DNA of 17,027 nucleotides from Ruminococcus sp. (GTDB lineage: Bacteria > Bacillota_A > Clostridia > Oscillospirales > Acutalibacteraceae): the NCBI GenBank assembly GCA_017481395.1, contig JAFUPE010000016.1, positions 1-17,027 on the forward strand. Direction: 5' to 3'. Each line of letters begins with the position of its first letter. Positions within the stretch are counted from its first letter, which is position 1. The position numbers were made by a program, and so were the translations under genes. The notes under the pieces were generated by a model. The model saw only the letters and a list, made by a program, of their open reading frames with translations, made no database searches and was not told where the DNA came from. Shown piece by piece: positions 6,973 through 14,682 of the stretch.

Positions 6973-8021
6973 AATAACTCCTTAAGTTTTTCTAAGAAAA
7001 CATCCATCTGATGGTCTGTGCCGATGGTAATTCTTAAAAAATCGCCGATTATTTCTTTATCAAAGTGGCGGACTAAAACGCCTTTTTCTTTAAGACCGAG
7101 GTAAAGCGATTTACCGCTTACACCCGGACTTTTAGCAAAAAGGAAATTCGCCTTAGAGTCAAGCACAGTAAAGCCCAAGGCTTCAAGCTCTGACTTTACT
7201 CTCGCTCTTGTAGCGATAATTTTTTCAGCATTCTTTTTATTATAGCTGTCTTCCTTTAAAGATGCAACACCTGCAGCCAAGGTCATTCGGTTTACGTTGT
7301 AGGGGTTTGTGGAAAAGCGGATAGTATTTAAATCCTCAATAATCTTTTCACTTGCAAAGCCGAAACCAAGCCTTGCACCTGCGAGAGATCGGGATTTTGA
7401 GAATGTACCTGTTACAAGCAAATTGTCAAATTTCTTAATAAGCGGTACTGCTGACTCGCCGCCAAAGTCAACGTATGCCTCGTCAATAACCACCACATTG
7501 TCGGGGTTTGACCTTAGGATTTCTCTTATTTCATCAAGAGAAAGCGTTAAGCCTGTGGGGGCGTTTGGATTTGCAATGAAGATTGTTTTATTTAACCCCA
7601 AAAAGTCCTTATAATCTATGGAAAAATCCTCTTTAAGAGGAATCTCGATAAAAGGACTATTATGAAGCTTTGCAAATACAGAATAAAAGCCGTATGTAAT
7701 ATTAGGAAATACCGCAGGATGAGCTTTGTCGGTATACGCCATAAAGGCGAAGTTAAGCACCTCGTCGGAGCCGTTAGTGGCAATGACGTTTTTGGTGTCA
7801 ACTTCGTAAACCTCTGCAAGGGTTTTAAGAAGTTCTGTAAGGTCGGGGTCAGAGTAAAGCTGAAGCTTACCTGCTTCCTCTTTAACAGCATCAAGCACCG
7901 CCTGAGAAGGCGGAAACGGTGACTCGTTAGTATTTAGCTTTACGTACTGCATATCCTTTGGCTGTTCTCCTGGCACATAGGGAGAAAGCGAAGAAAACTT
8001 TTCGCTTAAAAATTTGCTCAT
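6969..8021 (-). CDS. hisC: Histidinol-phosphate aminotransferase
   Basis: A PLP enzyme of fold type I (350 aa) that moves the amino group of glutamate to imidazole acetol phosphate, giving histidinol phosphate. Visible motifs are NTNESPFPPS at the N-terminus, N151 in NPNAPTG, D180 and Y183 in VVIDEAYVDF, the PLP lysine K209 in TFSKSRSLAGARLGF, and the substrate-carboxylate arginine in FLRITIG near the C-terminus. The start at 8021 has only a weak ribosome site (GTGATA). It follows the one large gap in the operon, which contains a GC-rich palindrome. If that palindrome folds in the mRNA, it ends about 25 nt before this ATG and could affect hisC translation. Aminotransferases of this family can overlap in substrate with aromatic ones. 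Confidence 0.95.
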   Translation of the reverse strand: MSKFLSEKFSSLSPYVPGEQPKDMQYVKLNTNESPFPPSQAVLDAVKEEAGKLQLYSDPDLTELLKTLAEVYEVDTKNVIATNGSDEVLNFAFMAYTDKAHPAVFPNITYGFYSVFAKLHNSPFIEIPLKEDFSIDYKDFLGLNKTIFIANPNAPTGLTLSLDEIREILRSNPDNVVVIDEAYVDFGGESAVPLIKKFDNLLVTGTFSKSRSLAGARLGFGFASEKIIEDLNTIRFSTNPYNVNRMTLAAGVASLKEDSYNKKNAEKIIATRARVKSELEALGFTVLDSKANFLFAKSPGVSGKSLYLGLKEKGVLVRHFDKEIIGDFLRITIGTDHQMDVFLEKLKELL

Positions 8022-8042
8022 ATTATCACGGCTTTCTATGAA

Positions 8043-8070
8043 ATTGCGGGCGGATAATACCCGCCCCTAC
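8043..8070. repeat. GC-rich palindromic element in the hisD-hisC gap
   Basis: GGGCGG (8048-8053) and CCGCCC (8061-8066) form a 6-bp GC-only stem with a 7-nt AT-rich loop. The flank reads TAGGGG on one side and GCAATTT on the other (minus strand). There is no T-run, so it is not an intrinsic terminator. The composition stands out from the roughly 40% GC surroundings. It fills the only gap over 16 nt inside the his operon. The TAGGGGCGG...CCGCCCGC form resembles short dispersed palindromic repeats I recall from Clostridia genomes. The window holds only this copy, so repeat status is inferred. Confidence 0.55.
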
Positions 8071-8074
8071 GGAA

Positions 8075-9346
8075 TCATTTTAAACGTACAGTAGCACTTC
8101 TTGCGTGAGCAGAAAGACCTTCACGCTCAGCAAAGGTCGCAACCTTGTTGCCCACCTTTTTAAGGGCGTCCTCGGTAAAATATGTAAACTGAGTTTTCTT
8201 TACAAAATCGTCAACGGATAAGGGGCTTGAAAAGCGAGCTGTACCGCTGGTGGGAAGCACGTGGTTTGGTCCTGCAAAATAGTCGCCCAAAGCCTCGGGG
8301 CAATTTTTACCCATAAAAATCGAGCCTGCGTGCTTGATTTTGTCAAGATATTCGAAAGGATTATCTACGCAGATTTCAAGGTGCTCGGGAGCGATTTCGT
8401 TGGCTATATCAATAGCCTGATTTAAATCATCGGCAATAATAATCTTGCCGTTGTTATCAATGGATGTACGTGCAATTTCTTTTCTTGGCAATAGGTCAAT
8501 CTGACGCTCAAGCTCAGCACTTACTTTTTCGGCAAGCTCAGCACTGTCGGTTACTAAAACTGCAGATGCATTCTTGTCGTGCTCTGCCTGAGAAAGCATA
8601 TCGGCGGCAACCACCTCGGCACTATTAGTGCTGTCTGCAACAACTAAAATTTCAGAGGGACCTGCAATCATATCAATAGACACCATACCGAAAACCTGAC
8701 GCTTTGCCTCTGCAACAAAGGCGTTACCGGGGCCTGTGATTTTGTCAACCTTGGGGACTGACTCTGTGCCGTACGCAAGGGCAGCTACAGCCTGAGCACC
8801 GCCGATTTTGAAGATACGGTCAACGCCTGCAATTTTGGCAGCTGTGAGTATATCGGGATTAACTTTGCCGGATGCACTTGGGGGAGTCACCATAACAATC
8901 TCCCCTACTCCTGCTATTTTTGCAGGAATTGCATTCATAAGAACCGAGGAAGGATAAGCCGCAGTACCGCCGGGAACATAGATACCGGCTTTTTCAACAG
9001 CGGTTACCTTCTGGCCCATAATTACGCCTTCACGCTCGGAAATAATAAAGCTGTTCTTAACTTGTTTTTCGTGGAATTCACGGATGTTTGCTGCGGCTTC
9101 CTGCATAATATCAACAAGCTCTTTGCCTGTTAATTCAAAGGCTTCTTCGATTTCTTCTTCTGTAACTTCCAAAGAAGTAAGCTTTGCTTTATCAAACTTT
9201 TCGCAGTATTCAAAAATCGCCTTGTCGCCGCGTGTTTTTACGTTTGCAATAATATCGGCAACAATATCCTCCACGTTGAAGCTGTCGCTTGCTCTGGAGA
9301 AAATTTCTGCGTTCTCAACTTCGCCGTATTTATATGTAGTAATCAT
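8075..9346 (-). CDS. hisD: Histidinol dehydrogenase
   Basis: A zinc enzyme (423 aa) that oxidises histidinol twice with NAD+ to histidine, the final step. Key residues line up with the family: zinc ligands Q253 and H256 in SQAEHDKNA, D355 in EALGDYFAGPNH and H414 in LSAHARSA, and the catalytic pair E321/H322 in IAPEHLEI. GGAQAVAALAYGT and ITGPGNAFVAEAKR form the signature region. I chose the ATG at 9346 because AAAGGTGA (9351-9358) sits 4 nt upstream. An in-frame TTG at 9370 would add eight residues inside the hisG end and lacks a ribosome site. The gap to hisG is 11 nt. Confidence 0.96.
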   Translation of the reverse strand: MITTYKYGEVENAEIFSRASDSFNVEDIVADIIANVKTRGDKAIFEYCEKFDKAKLTSLEVTEEEIEEAFELTGKELVDIMQEAAANIREFHEKQVKNSFIISEREGVIMGQKVTAVEKAGIYVPGGTAAYPSSVLMNAIPAKIAGVGEIVMVTPPSASGKVNPDILTAAKIAGVDRIFKIGGAQAVAALAYGTESVPKVDKITGPGNAFVAEAKRQVFGMVSIDMIAGPSEILVVADSTNSAEVVAADMLSQAEHDKNASAVLVTDSAELAEKVSAELERQIDLLPRKEIARTSIDNNGKIIIADDLNQAIDIANEIAPEHLEICVDNPFEYLDKIKHAGSIFMGKNCPEALGDYFAGPNHVLPTSGTARFSSPLSVDDFVKKTQFTYFTEDALKKVGNKVATFAEREGLSAHARSATVRLK

Positions 9347-9357
9347 TTTATCACCTT

Positions 9358-9990
9358 TTACTCTGCACAAAACTCCGAGAGTCTTTTGGCAAGCTCTGTA
9401 ATCTGTGCATTTTTGAATTTAAAGCTGACCTTATTGGAAATAAGACGTGCACTTATGGGAACAATTGTCTCGAAAGGCTTAAGGTCGTTTTCTATAAGTG
9501 TTTTACCTGTTTCAACTATGTCAACAATAACATCGGAAAGTCCTAAAATAGGAGCAATTTCAATAGAGCCGTTAAGCTTTATGATATCAATTTCGCGGCT
9601 GATGGAATTGTAATATGTTCTTGCTATATTAGGAAACTTTGTAGCAACCTTAAGGGTTCTTGTGCGGTCATCTCTAAAATCCTTTTTGCCTGCAACAGCC
9701 ATTCGGCATTTGCCCATACCGAGGTCAGCAAGCTCGTAAACATCGGGGCTATACTCTAAAAGAATATCCTTGCCAACAACGCCTATATCAGCGGCACCTC
9801 GCTCTACATAAATAGCAACGTCAGATGGCTTTACCCAGAAGTAACGAACGCCTTTTTCTTTGTTTTCAAAAATAAGCTTGCGGTTTTTCTCTTTAATAGA
9901 CGGACATTCATATCCGCAGGCTTCAAAAATGTCATAAACCTTCTCGCCAAGTCTGCCTTTGGGAAGGGCAACGTTTATCATATCACTCAT
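9358..9990 (-). CDS. hisG: ATP phosphoribosyltransferase, short-form catalytic subunit
   Basis: First committed step of the pathway: ATP plus PRPP gives phosphoribosyl-ATP. At 210 aa this is the short form, without the C-terminal histidine-binding regulatory domain of the roughly 300-aa long form, so it should need HisZ, whose gene is directly upstream. NVALPKGRLGEK, ERGAADIGVVGKDIL and the PRPP-loop-like VDIVETGKTL segment are typical. The ATG overlaps the hisZ stop by one base (TAATG). GGGGGAAG about 5-6 nt upstream supports it over a second ATG three codons later. By family knowledge, HisG-HisZ form a hetero-octamer inhibited by histidine. Confidence 0.96.
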   Translation of the reverse strand: MSDMINVALPKGRLGEKVYDIFEACGYECPSIKEKNRKLIFENKEKGVRYFWVKPSDVAIYVERGAADIGVVGKDILLEYSPDVYELADLGMGKCRMAVAGKKDFRDDRTRTLKVATKFPNIARTYYNSISREIDIIKLNGSIEIAPILGLSDVIVDIVETGKTLIENDLKPFETIVPISARLISNKVSFKFKNAQITELAKRLSEFCAE

Positions 9991-11087
9991 TATTCTTCCC
10001 CCTTAATAAGGTCTATCGTTTCTATTGCAACAACGGCATCCTCGGCGTTTTTTACCGCAATAACGGATTTGCCCGCTTTGATGTTCTTTTCTACTTCAGC
10101 AAAAACCAAATCTGCAGAAACGCTTTCGTCATAAACAACTGCAACGTCAACATTCTTGTCGGCAGTGGTATTTACAAGCTGCTCCAATGTGTCAAGGTAA
10201 AAGGCAAAGCCAATAGCACCTGCACTCTTTTTCATTCGCTTTAAAAGGTTATCGTATCTGCCGCCTGAAAGCACCTTGTCGGAAATACCCTTGATGTAAC
10301 CTGAGAAAATAATGCCGTTATAATAACGCATGTCATTAATAACAGAAAAATCAAGGTAAAGGTTATCCTCACCGCCAAGCTTCATAATAGCATTTACAGC
10401 CTTAAGCTCGTCAAATGCGGCTTTCATAGCATCGTTCATAATCAAAGGTTCGATTGCATCAAGTGCAGAATTCAAAGGCATATAAAGAGATGTAAGAGTA
10501 AGAATTGCCTTCTTTACTTCTTCGCTTGTACCGATTTCAGAAAGCAGAGCTTCTGCCTGAGCAGAGTTTTTCTGCGAAATAAACTCTAAAAGCTCTTTGG
10601 TATGCTCTGCAGGGATATTCTCGCTGATTAAAGAAGAAATAAAGCCCATATGAGAAATATCTAAAATATATTCCTCGCTTACTGCCTTAAGGCTTTTTGC
10701 GGCGAGCATAAGCACCTCGGCGGTAGAATAAAGGTCAATTTCACCAATACACTCAAGACCGGTCTGCATAATTTCCTTAAATCCCTGAGATGAGCCTGCT
10801 GTACGGTAAACATTCTCGCTGTAATATAGCTTGGTAAGTCCCTTACCGCTTACTGTATTTTTAACGATAGACAAGGTAACGTCTGGCTTTAAAGCCATAA
10901 GATGACCAGTGGTATCGGTAAAGGTAAGCACATTGTCGCTTACCAGAAAAGCTTTGTTTTTGGCGTAAAGGTCGTAGCTTTCAAACTTACTTACCTTGTA
11001 CTGGCTGTAGCCGTACTGCTCAAAAAGCATACGCATATCGAAAAGTGCACTTTCAAATTTAGAAAGCTTAACGTTTTTATACTGCAT
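9990..11087 (-). CDS. hisZ: ATP phosphoribosyltransferase regulatory subunit
   Basis: A catalytically inactive relative of histidyl-tRNA synthetase (365 aa) that binds short HisG, is needed for its activity and carries histidine feedback. HisRS-like class II features are visible: LKPDVTLSIVKN (motif 2 region), YYSENVYRT, GFKEIMQTGLECIG, and SGGRYDNLLKRM (motif 3 region) followed by AGAIGFAFYLDTL. It is shorter than HisRS (usually about 420 aa), and I see no clear anticodon-binding domain. The C-terminal 60 residues (DVAVVYDES onward) form a small alpha/beta piece. The start is the ATG at 11087, with GGAGG (11093-11097) 5 nt upstream. An in-frame GTG at 11099 overlaps that ribosome site and is rejected. 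It lies 15 nt after the yerC stop. Confidence 0.93.
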   Translation of the reverse strand: MQYKNVKLSKFESALFDMRMLFEQYGYSQYKVSKFESYDLYAKNKAFLVSDNVLTFTDTTGHLMALKPDVTLSIVKNTVSGKGLTKLYYSENVYRTAGSSQGFKEIMQTGLECIGEIDLYSTAEVLMLAAKSLKAVSEEYILDISHMGFISSLISENIPAEHTKELLEFISQKNSAQAEALLSEIGTSEEVKKAILTLTSLYMPLNSALDAIEPLIMNDAMKAAFDELKAVNAIMKLGGEDNLYLDFSVINDMRYYNGIIFSGYIKGISDKVLSGGRYDNLLKRMKKSAGAIGFAFYLDTLEQLVNTTADKNVDVAVVYDESVSADLVFAEVEKNIKAGKSVIAVKNAEDAVVAIETIDLIKGEE

Positions 11088-11102
11088 ATTAACCTCCACG
11101 GT

Positions 11103-11387
11103 TTACTTCAGAATCCTGTCAAGCACGGTTTGGTATCCTCCTGCACCGTAAAGGCAACAGCGGTTTACTCGGCTTATGGTTGCGGAAGAAGCACCTGTTT
11201 CTTTAGAAATTTTGCTGTAAACTTCTTTTTCCCTCAGCATTTTTGCAACGTCAAGACGCTGACTTATATCAAGTATTTCCTTGGTAGTCATAATATCCTC
11301 AAGAAAAGCTTTTACCTCATCCTCGTTTTCAAGAGAAAGAATTGCATCAACAAAAAGTTTTACATGATTTTCTTCAAAAATGTTCAT
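11103..11387 (-). CDS. yerC: TrpR-family regulator YerC, probable histidine operon repressor
   Basis: A 94-aa all-helical protein of the TrpR-like YerC/YecD family. The N-terminal half (1-45) is a helical dimer region and residues 51-77 (LREKEVYSKISKETGASSATISRVN) are the helix-turn-helix. TISRVNRC corresponds to the TITRGSN segment of TrpR. The conserved GAGGY at 81-85 is typical of YerC proteins. It is the first gene of the his operon, with GAGGTG 5 nt before the ATG and a leader of about 34 nt. A 12-bp palindrome lies over the predicted start site. I recall YerC-type proteins being proposed as histidine regulators (HisR) in Firmicutes by comparative genomics. In this genome the role, and histidine as co-repressor, are inferred from position and operator alone. 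Confidence 0.85.
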   Translation of the reverse strand: MNIFEENHVKLFVDAILSLENEDEVKAFLEDIMTTKEILDISQRLDVAKMLREKEVYSKISKETGASSATISRVNRCCLYGAGGYQTVLDRILK

Positions 11388-11414
11388 ATTAACACCTCAA
11401 AAAGCGTATTTGCT

Positions 11415-11426
11415 TTAGCACGCTAA
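11415..11426. promoter_or_regulatory. Candidate operator, TTAGC-NN-GCTAA palindrome at the his start site
   Basis: TTAGC and GCTAA are perfect inverted 5-mers around a 2-bp centre (AC on the plus strand). The site begins one base after the his -10 box and covers the predicted transcription start (about 11421), the expected place for a repressor. The adjoining gene encodes a TrpR-type DNA-binding protein, a family that binds short symmetric sites. No second copy was noticed elsewhere in the window. Confidence 0.6.
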
Positions 11427-11427
11427 T

Positions 11428-11455
11428 ATATTACCACAAAAAAGCAAAAAGTCAA
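11428..11455 (-). promoter_or_regulatory. Sigma-A promoter of the his operon
   Basis: Read on the minus strand, TTGACT (11450-11455) and TAATAT (11428-11433) are separated by 16 bp. The spacer is T-rich. The predicted start is near 11421, giving a leader of about 34 nt before the yerC ATG. That is too short to hold a T-box or a peptide-coding attenuator. Confidence 0.7.
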
Positions 11456-11586
11456 TAGTACATCTGAACAAAAATAATAGCACTAAAAAGGTGTTTTTGT
11501 AAAGGTATATTTTACTTATAATATTGATATTGCCGTTTTAACCAATAATAATATGCCCATTTAGACAAAATTAGGTATTTATTAAA

Positions 11587-11616
11587 TTGACATATAAGGC
11601 ACTGTTATGTTAAAAT
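11587..11616 (+). promoter_or_regulatory. Sigma-A promoter of the pur operon
   Basis: A perfect TTGACA -35 (11587-11592) and TAAAAT -10 (11611-11616) are separated by 18 bp, with TGT before the -10 as an extended element. The predicted start is near 11623, giving a leader of about 66 nt. Confidence 0.8.
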
Positions 11617-11633
11617 TATGTTGTATTTTTATT

Positions 11634-11658
11634 CGCCAAAATTTCTTTATTTTCGGCG
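11634..11658 (+). promoter_or_regulatory. Hairpin in the pur leader
   Basis: CGCC-AAAAT (11634-11642) pairs with ATTTT-C-GGCG (11649-11658), leaving a 6-nt loop and one bulged C. It starts about 11 nt after the predicted transcription start and ends about 20 nt before the purE ribosome site. No T-run follows, so it is not an obvious terminator. It could protect the 5' end of the mRNA or bind a regulator. Confidence 0.35.
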
Positions 11659-11688
11659 TAAATCTCACTTAATTTCAAGGAGGACAAC

Positions 11689-12183
11689 ATGAAGAAAGTC
11701 GGTATCCTCATGGGCAGCGACTCAGACTTGCCCGTAATCAGAAAAGCAACCGATATGCTGGAGTTTCTTAAGGTACCCTATGAGGTGCACGTTTACTCCG
11801 CACACAGGACTCCCGAGCAGGCGATTTCTTTTGCTAAAAACGCAAAAGCTAATGGCTTCGGGGTAATTATTGCCGCCGCAGGCATGGCTGCACACCTTGC
11901 AGGGGTAATTGCAGCTAATACTACCCTGCCCGTTATCGGCATACCCTGTAAATCTAAAAATCTTGACGGCATTGACGCACTTCTGTCTACTGTACAGATG
12001 CCCCCCGGCATACCTGTAGCAACAGTTGGAATCGACGGAGGAGTTAATGCCGCTTTACTTTCTGCCGAAATTATCGCCGTCAGCGACGAAGAATTAGCAG
12101 AAAGATTAATGGCAAAACGTAAGGCTGACACTGAAAACGTTCTTAAAAAGGATGCTGAGGTATCAGCAATGTTTCAAAACTAA
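11689..12183 (+). CDS. purE: N5-carboxyaminoimidazole ribonucleotide mutase, class I
   Basis: It moves the carboxyl group of N5-CAIR to give CAIR in purine synthesis. The 164-aa protein shows class I motifs: GSDSD near the N-terminus, SAHRTPEQ, the AAAGMAAHLAGV loop, and LDGIDALLSTVQMPPGIPVATV. Class II enzymes, which carboxylate AIR directly with CO2, differ in these segments. The start is firm, with AAGGAGGA (11677-11684) 4 nt upstream. It is the first gene of the pur operon. The usual partner for class I, PurK, is not in the visible part. Many clostridial operons have purC next, but here purF follows directly. Confidence 0.96.
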   Translation: MKKVGILMGSDSDLPVIRKATDMLEFLKVPYEVHVYSAHRTPEQAISFAKNAKANGFGVIIAAAGMAAHLAGVIAANTTLPVIGIPCKSKNLDGIDALLSTVQMPPGIPVATVGIDGGVNAALLSAEIIAVSDEELAERLMAKRKADTENVLKKDAEVSAMFQN

Positions 12184-12196
12184 GAGGGTGAATTCT

Positions 12197-13651
12197 ATGC
12201 GTAAAATCAACGAAGAATGTGGTGTATTCGGTATTTTCGGAAATGAAAATGCCGATGTTGCCAGAAGTACTTACTACGGCCTGTACGCTTTACAGCACAG
12301 AGGTCAGGAGTCTTGCGGTATTGTAGTTAACGACGACGGTCTTTTTAATTCTAAAAGGGACAACGGCCTTGTTAACGACGTATTTACTGCAGACGCACTG
12401 GAAAAGCTTGGCGAAGGTAACATAGCAGTAGGCCACGTACGCTATGGTACATCAAAGACAAAAGGCAGAGCTAATGCACAGCCTTTAGTGGTTAATCACA
12501 TCAAAGGCAGAATGGCAATTTCCTACAACGGCAACATTATCAATGCTTATGAGCTGAGAAACGAGCTTGAATTAGAAGGCTGTCTCTTCCACACAACCTC
12601 AGACACCGAGGTTATCTCTTATGTAATTACTAAAGAAAGACTTAAGACAGGCTCTATCGAAGATGCAGTCAACAAAGCTATGAACTCCATTAAGGGTGCT
12701 TATGCTCTTGTAGTAATGTCTCCCTCAAAGCTTATTGCGGCACGCGACCCCCATGGTCTTAAGCCTCTTTGCCTCGGTAAAACTCATGAAGGACAGTATG
12801 TTGTTACTTCCGAAAGCTGTGCTCTTGACGCAACAGGTGCTGAATTTATTCGTGACGTTAAACCCGGCGAAATTATTGTAATTGACAAAAACGGACTCAG
12901 AACAATTGAGGACCACGTAGGCGAAACTCCTATGAAATCCTGTATTTTCGAATACGTTTATTTTGCACGTCCCGACTCTGTTATCGACGGAGCCTCCGTT
13001 CACAAGGCAAGAAAAAGAGCAGGTATGTATTTAGCTCAGGAATTTCCTGTTGAGGCTGACGTTGTAATCGGCGTTCCCGACTCAGGCTTAGATGCCGCTA
13101 TCGGCTATGCCGAAGAGTCAGGTATTCCCTACGGCATAGGTTTCCTTAAAAACAAATACATCGGCAGAACCTTTATCGCTCCCGGTCAGAGTGTTCGTGA
13201 GGACAAGGTAAGAATCAAGCTTAACCCCATTGTGGACACCGTTAAAGATAAACGCGTTGTTATTATTGACGACTCTATCGTTCGCGGCACAACATGTGCA
13301 AGAATTATCAGACTTTTAAGAAATGCGGGTGCTAAGGAAATTCATCTTCGTTCCTCTGCTCCTAAGTTCTTAAACCCCTGTTACTACGGTACCGACATTG
13401 ACTCCAGAGAAAATCTTATTGCCTGTAAGCACACAACTGAAGAAATCTGCGAGATTGTAGGTGCCGACACCCTTGGCTTCTTAAGCGTAGAAAACGTTAA
13501 GAAAATTGCTATTGAAGCAGGCGAGGACTGCTTCTGCACAGCATGCTTTGACAATATCTACCCCACAGAAATTCCCAAGGAAACAAAGAAGTACAGATAC
13601 GAGGATAAAATCTCGGTTGCAAAAATGAAAGAAAACGAGGAGAAGAAATGA
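12197..13651 (+). CDS. purF: Amidophosphoribosyltransferase (glutamine PRPP amidotransferase)
   Basis: First committed step of purine synthesis: glutamine plus PRPP gives phosphoribosylamine. The protein is 484 aa. A 7-residue propeptide (MRKINEE) precedes C8 of CGVFG, which should become the N-terminal nucleophile after self-cleavage. The N-terminal glutaminase domain runs to about 235 and the phosphoribosyltransferase domain follows, with the PRPP loop [13 protein letters not shown] (354-366). C249, C395, C447 and C450 correspond to the four ligands of the 4Fe-4S cluster in Bacillus-type PurF, so oxygen sensitivity and anaerobic life fit. The ATG at 12197 has GAGGGTG (12184-12190) 6 nt upstream. 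Longer in-frame starts inside purE lack a ribosome site and would bury the nucleophile. The gap to purE is 13 nt. Confidence 0.97.
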   Translation: MRKINEECGVFGIFGNENADVARSTYYGLYALQHRGQESCGIVVNDDGLFNSKRDNGLVNDVFTADALEKLGEGNIAVGHVRYGTSKTKGRANAQPLVVNHIKGRMAISYNGNIINAYELRNELELEGCLFHTTSDTEVISYVITKERLKTGSIEDAVNKAMNSIKGAYALVVMSPSKLIAARDPHGLKPLCLGKTHEGQYVVTSESCALDATGAEFIRDVKPGEIIVIDKNGLRTIEDHVGETPMKSCIFEYVYFARPDSVIDGASVHKARKRAGMYLAQEFPVEADVVIGVPDSGLDAAIGYAEESGIPYGIGFLKNKYIGRTFIAPGQSVREDKVRIKLNPIVDTVKDKRVVIIDDSIVRGTTCARIIRLLRNAGAKEIHLRSSAPKFLNPCYYGTDIDSRENLIACKHTTEEICEIVGADTLGFLSVENVKKIAIEAGEDCFCTACFDNIYPTEIPKETKKYRYEDKISVAKMKENEEKK

Positions 13652-14682
13652 ACAATTCAAGAAGTGAAAGCTACGCAGCAGCAGGCGTAGACATTACTGC
13701 AGGCTACAAAGCCGTAGAGCTTATGAAGTCCCACATCAAACGCACCAAAAACGAAGGCTGTCTTGATGATGTCGGAGGTTTTGGAGGTTGCTTCGGTCTT
13801 CCCACCGGTATGGAAGAACCCGTTCTGGTTTCGGGCACAGACGGTTGCGGTACCAAAGTAAAGCTTGCTATTATGATGGACAAGCACGACACCATCGGTA
13901 TTGATGCTGTAGCAATGTGCGTAAACGACATCATCTGCACAGGTGCAAAACCCCTCTTCTTCCTCGATTATATTGCTTGCGGTAAGAACTACCCCGAAAA
14001 AATCGCGTCCATCGTCGGCGGTGTTGCCGAAGGCTGTGTTCAGTCAGGTGCTGCACTTATCGGCGGTGAAACCGCAGAGCATCCCGGCTTAATGCCTTTA
14101 GAGGATTATGACCTTGCAGGCTTTGCCGTAGGTATTGTTGACAAGAAGAAAATGATTGACAACACACAGATGAAGGCAGGCGACGTTATTATCGCTCTTC
14201 CCTCTACAGGTGTTCACTCCAACGGTTTTTCACTTGTAAGAAAAGTATTCGACATCGAAAACACCGACATTAACAGAACTTACGAAGAGCTTGGCGACAA
14301 GACTCTTGGCGAAACTCTTCTTACTCCTACAAAAATTTACGTTAAGCCTGTGCTGTCGCTTTTAGAGGAAGTTAAGATTAAAGGTATTTCTCACATTACA
14401 GGCGGCGGCTTTTATGAGAATATCCCCCGTTCAATCCCCGATGGCTTGGGTGCTAAGATTGATAAAAATGCAGTTAAGATTTTACCTATCTTCAGCCTTA
14501 TCCAAAAAGAAGGAAACATAAGCGAGCGTGATATGTTCAACACCTTTAACATGGGTGTTGGTATGAGCATCATAGTAAGCAAAGAAGATGCTGACAAGGC
14601 TATTCAAATCTTAAAGGCAAACGGCGAAGACGCCTACTTAATCGGTGAAATTATTGAAAGCGACGAAAAGGTGATTTTATGA
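13648..14682 (+). CDS. purM: Phosphoribosylformylglycinamidine cyclo-ligase (AIR synthetase)
   Basis: It uses ATP to close the imidazole ring, turning FGAM into AIR, the compound PurE-type enzymes act on after carboxylation. The length of 344 aa is standard. Signature segments are [19 protein letters not shown] at the N-terminus, [24 protein letters not shown], the GGETAEHPG loop and the C-terminal [13 protein letters not shown]. It shares the ATP-binding fold of PurL and SelD. The ATG overlaps the purF stop (ATGA), with GGAG 4-5 nt upstream inside purF, so translation is coupled. Confidence 0.97.
   Translation: MNNSRSESYAAAGVDITAGYKAVELMKSHIKRTKNEGCLDDVGGFGGCFGLPTGMEEPVLVSGTDGCGTKVKLAIMMDKHDTIGIDAVAMCVNDIICTGAKPLFFLDYIACGKNYPEKIASIVGGVAEGCVQSGAALIGGETAEHPGLMPLEDYDLAGFAVGIVDKKKMIDNTQMKAGDVIIALPSTGVHSNGFSLVRKVFDIENTDINRTYEELGDKTLGETLLTPTKIYVKPVLSLLEEVKIKGISHITGGGFYENIPRSIPDGLGAKIDKNAVKILPIFSLIQKEGNISERDMFNTFNMGVGMSIIVSKEDADKAIQILKANGEDAYLIGEIIESDEKVIL

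Larger units (their letters stand above)
11388..11688. other. Divergent his/pur intergenic control region
   Basis: This is the longest gene-free stretch of the window (301 bp) and is strongly AT-rich. The left quarter holds the his promoter, operator and yerC ribosome site. The right third holds the pur promoter, a leader hairpin and the purE ribosome site. Between about 11456 and 11586 I see no convincing ORF, riboswitch core or repeat, only AT-rich DNA including an isolated TATAAT (11517-11522) with no good -35 box. No CGAAC core of a Bacillus-type PurR box and no purine-riboswitch signature is visible. Confidence 0.7.

Noticed and set aside
8046..8067. The hisD-hisC palindrome as an intrinsic terminator
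   Set aside because: No T-run follows on either strand, and an internal terminator would cut off seven needed his genes.
9347..9370. Longer hisD from a TTG inside the end of hisG
   Set aside because: No ribosome site is present. AAAGGTGA lies correctly before the ATG at 9346, and HisD proteins do not need the extra residues.
11088..11099. Longer hisZ from a GTG at 11099
   Set aside because: The GTG overlaps the GGAGG that serves the ATG at 11087.
10902..11426. A 174-codon plus-strand ORF opposite hisZ and yerC
   Set aside because: It is antisense to clear genes, has no ribosome site or known motif, and ends in the his promoter region.
11388..11455. T-box or histidine attenuator before the his operon
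   Set aside because: The leader is only about 34 nt from the predicted start, with no T-box core, no His-codon-rich peptide and no terminator hairpin.
11618..11692. A 24-codon ORF ahead of purE whose stop overlaps the purE ATG as ATGA, possibly a leader peptide
   Set aside because: Its ATG is directly after the -10 box and upstream of the predicted transcription start, and it has no ribosome site. Its codons run through the leader hairpin and the purE ribosome site with no regulatory residue pattern.
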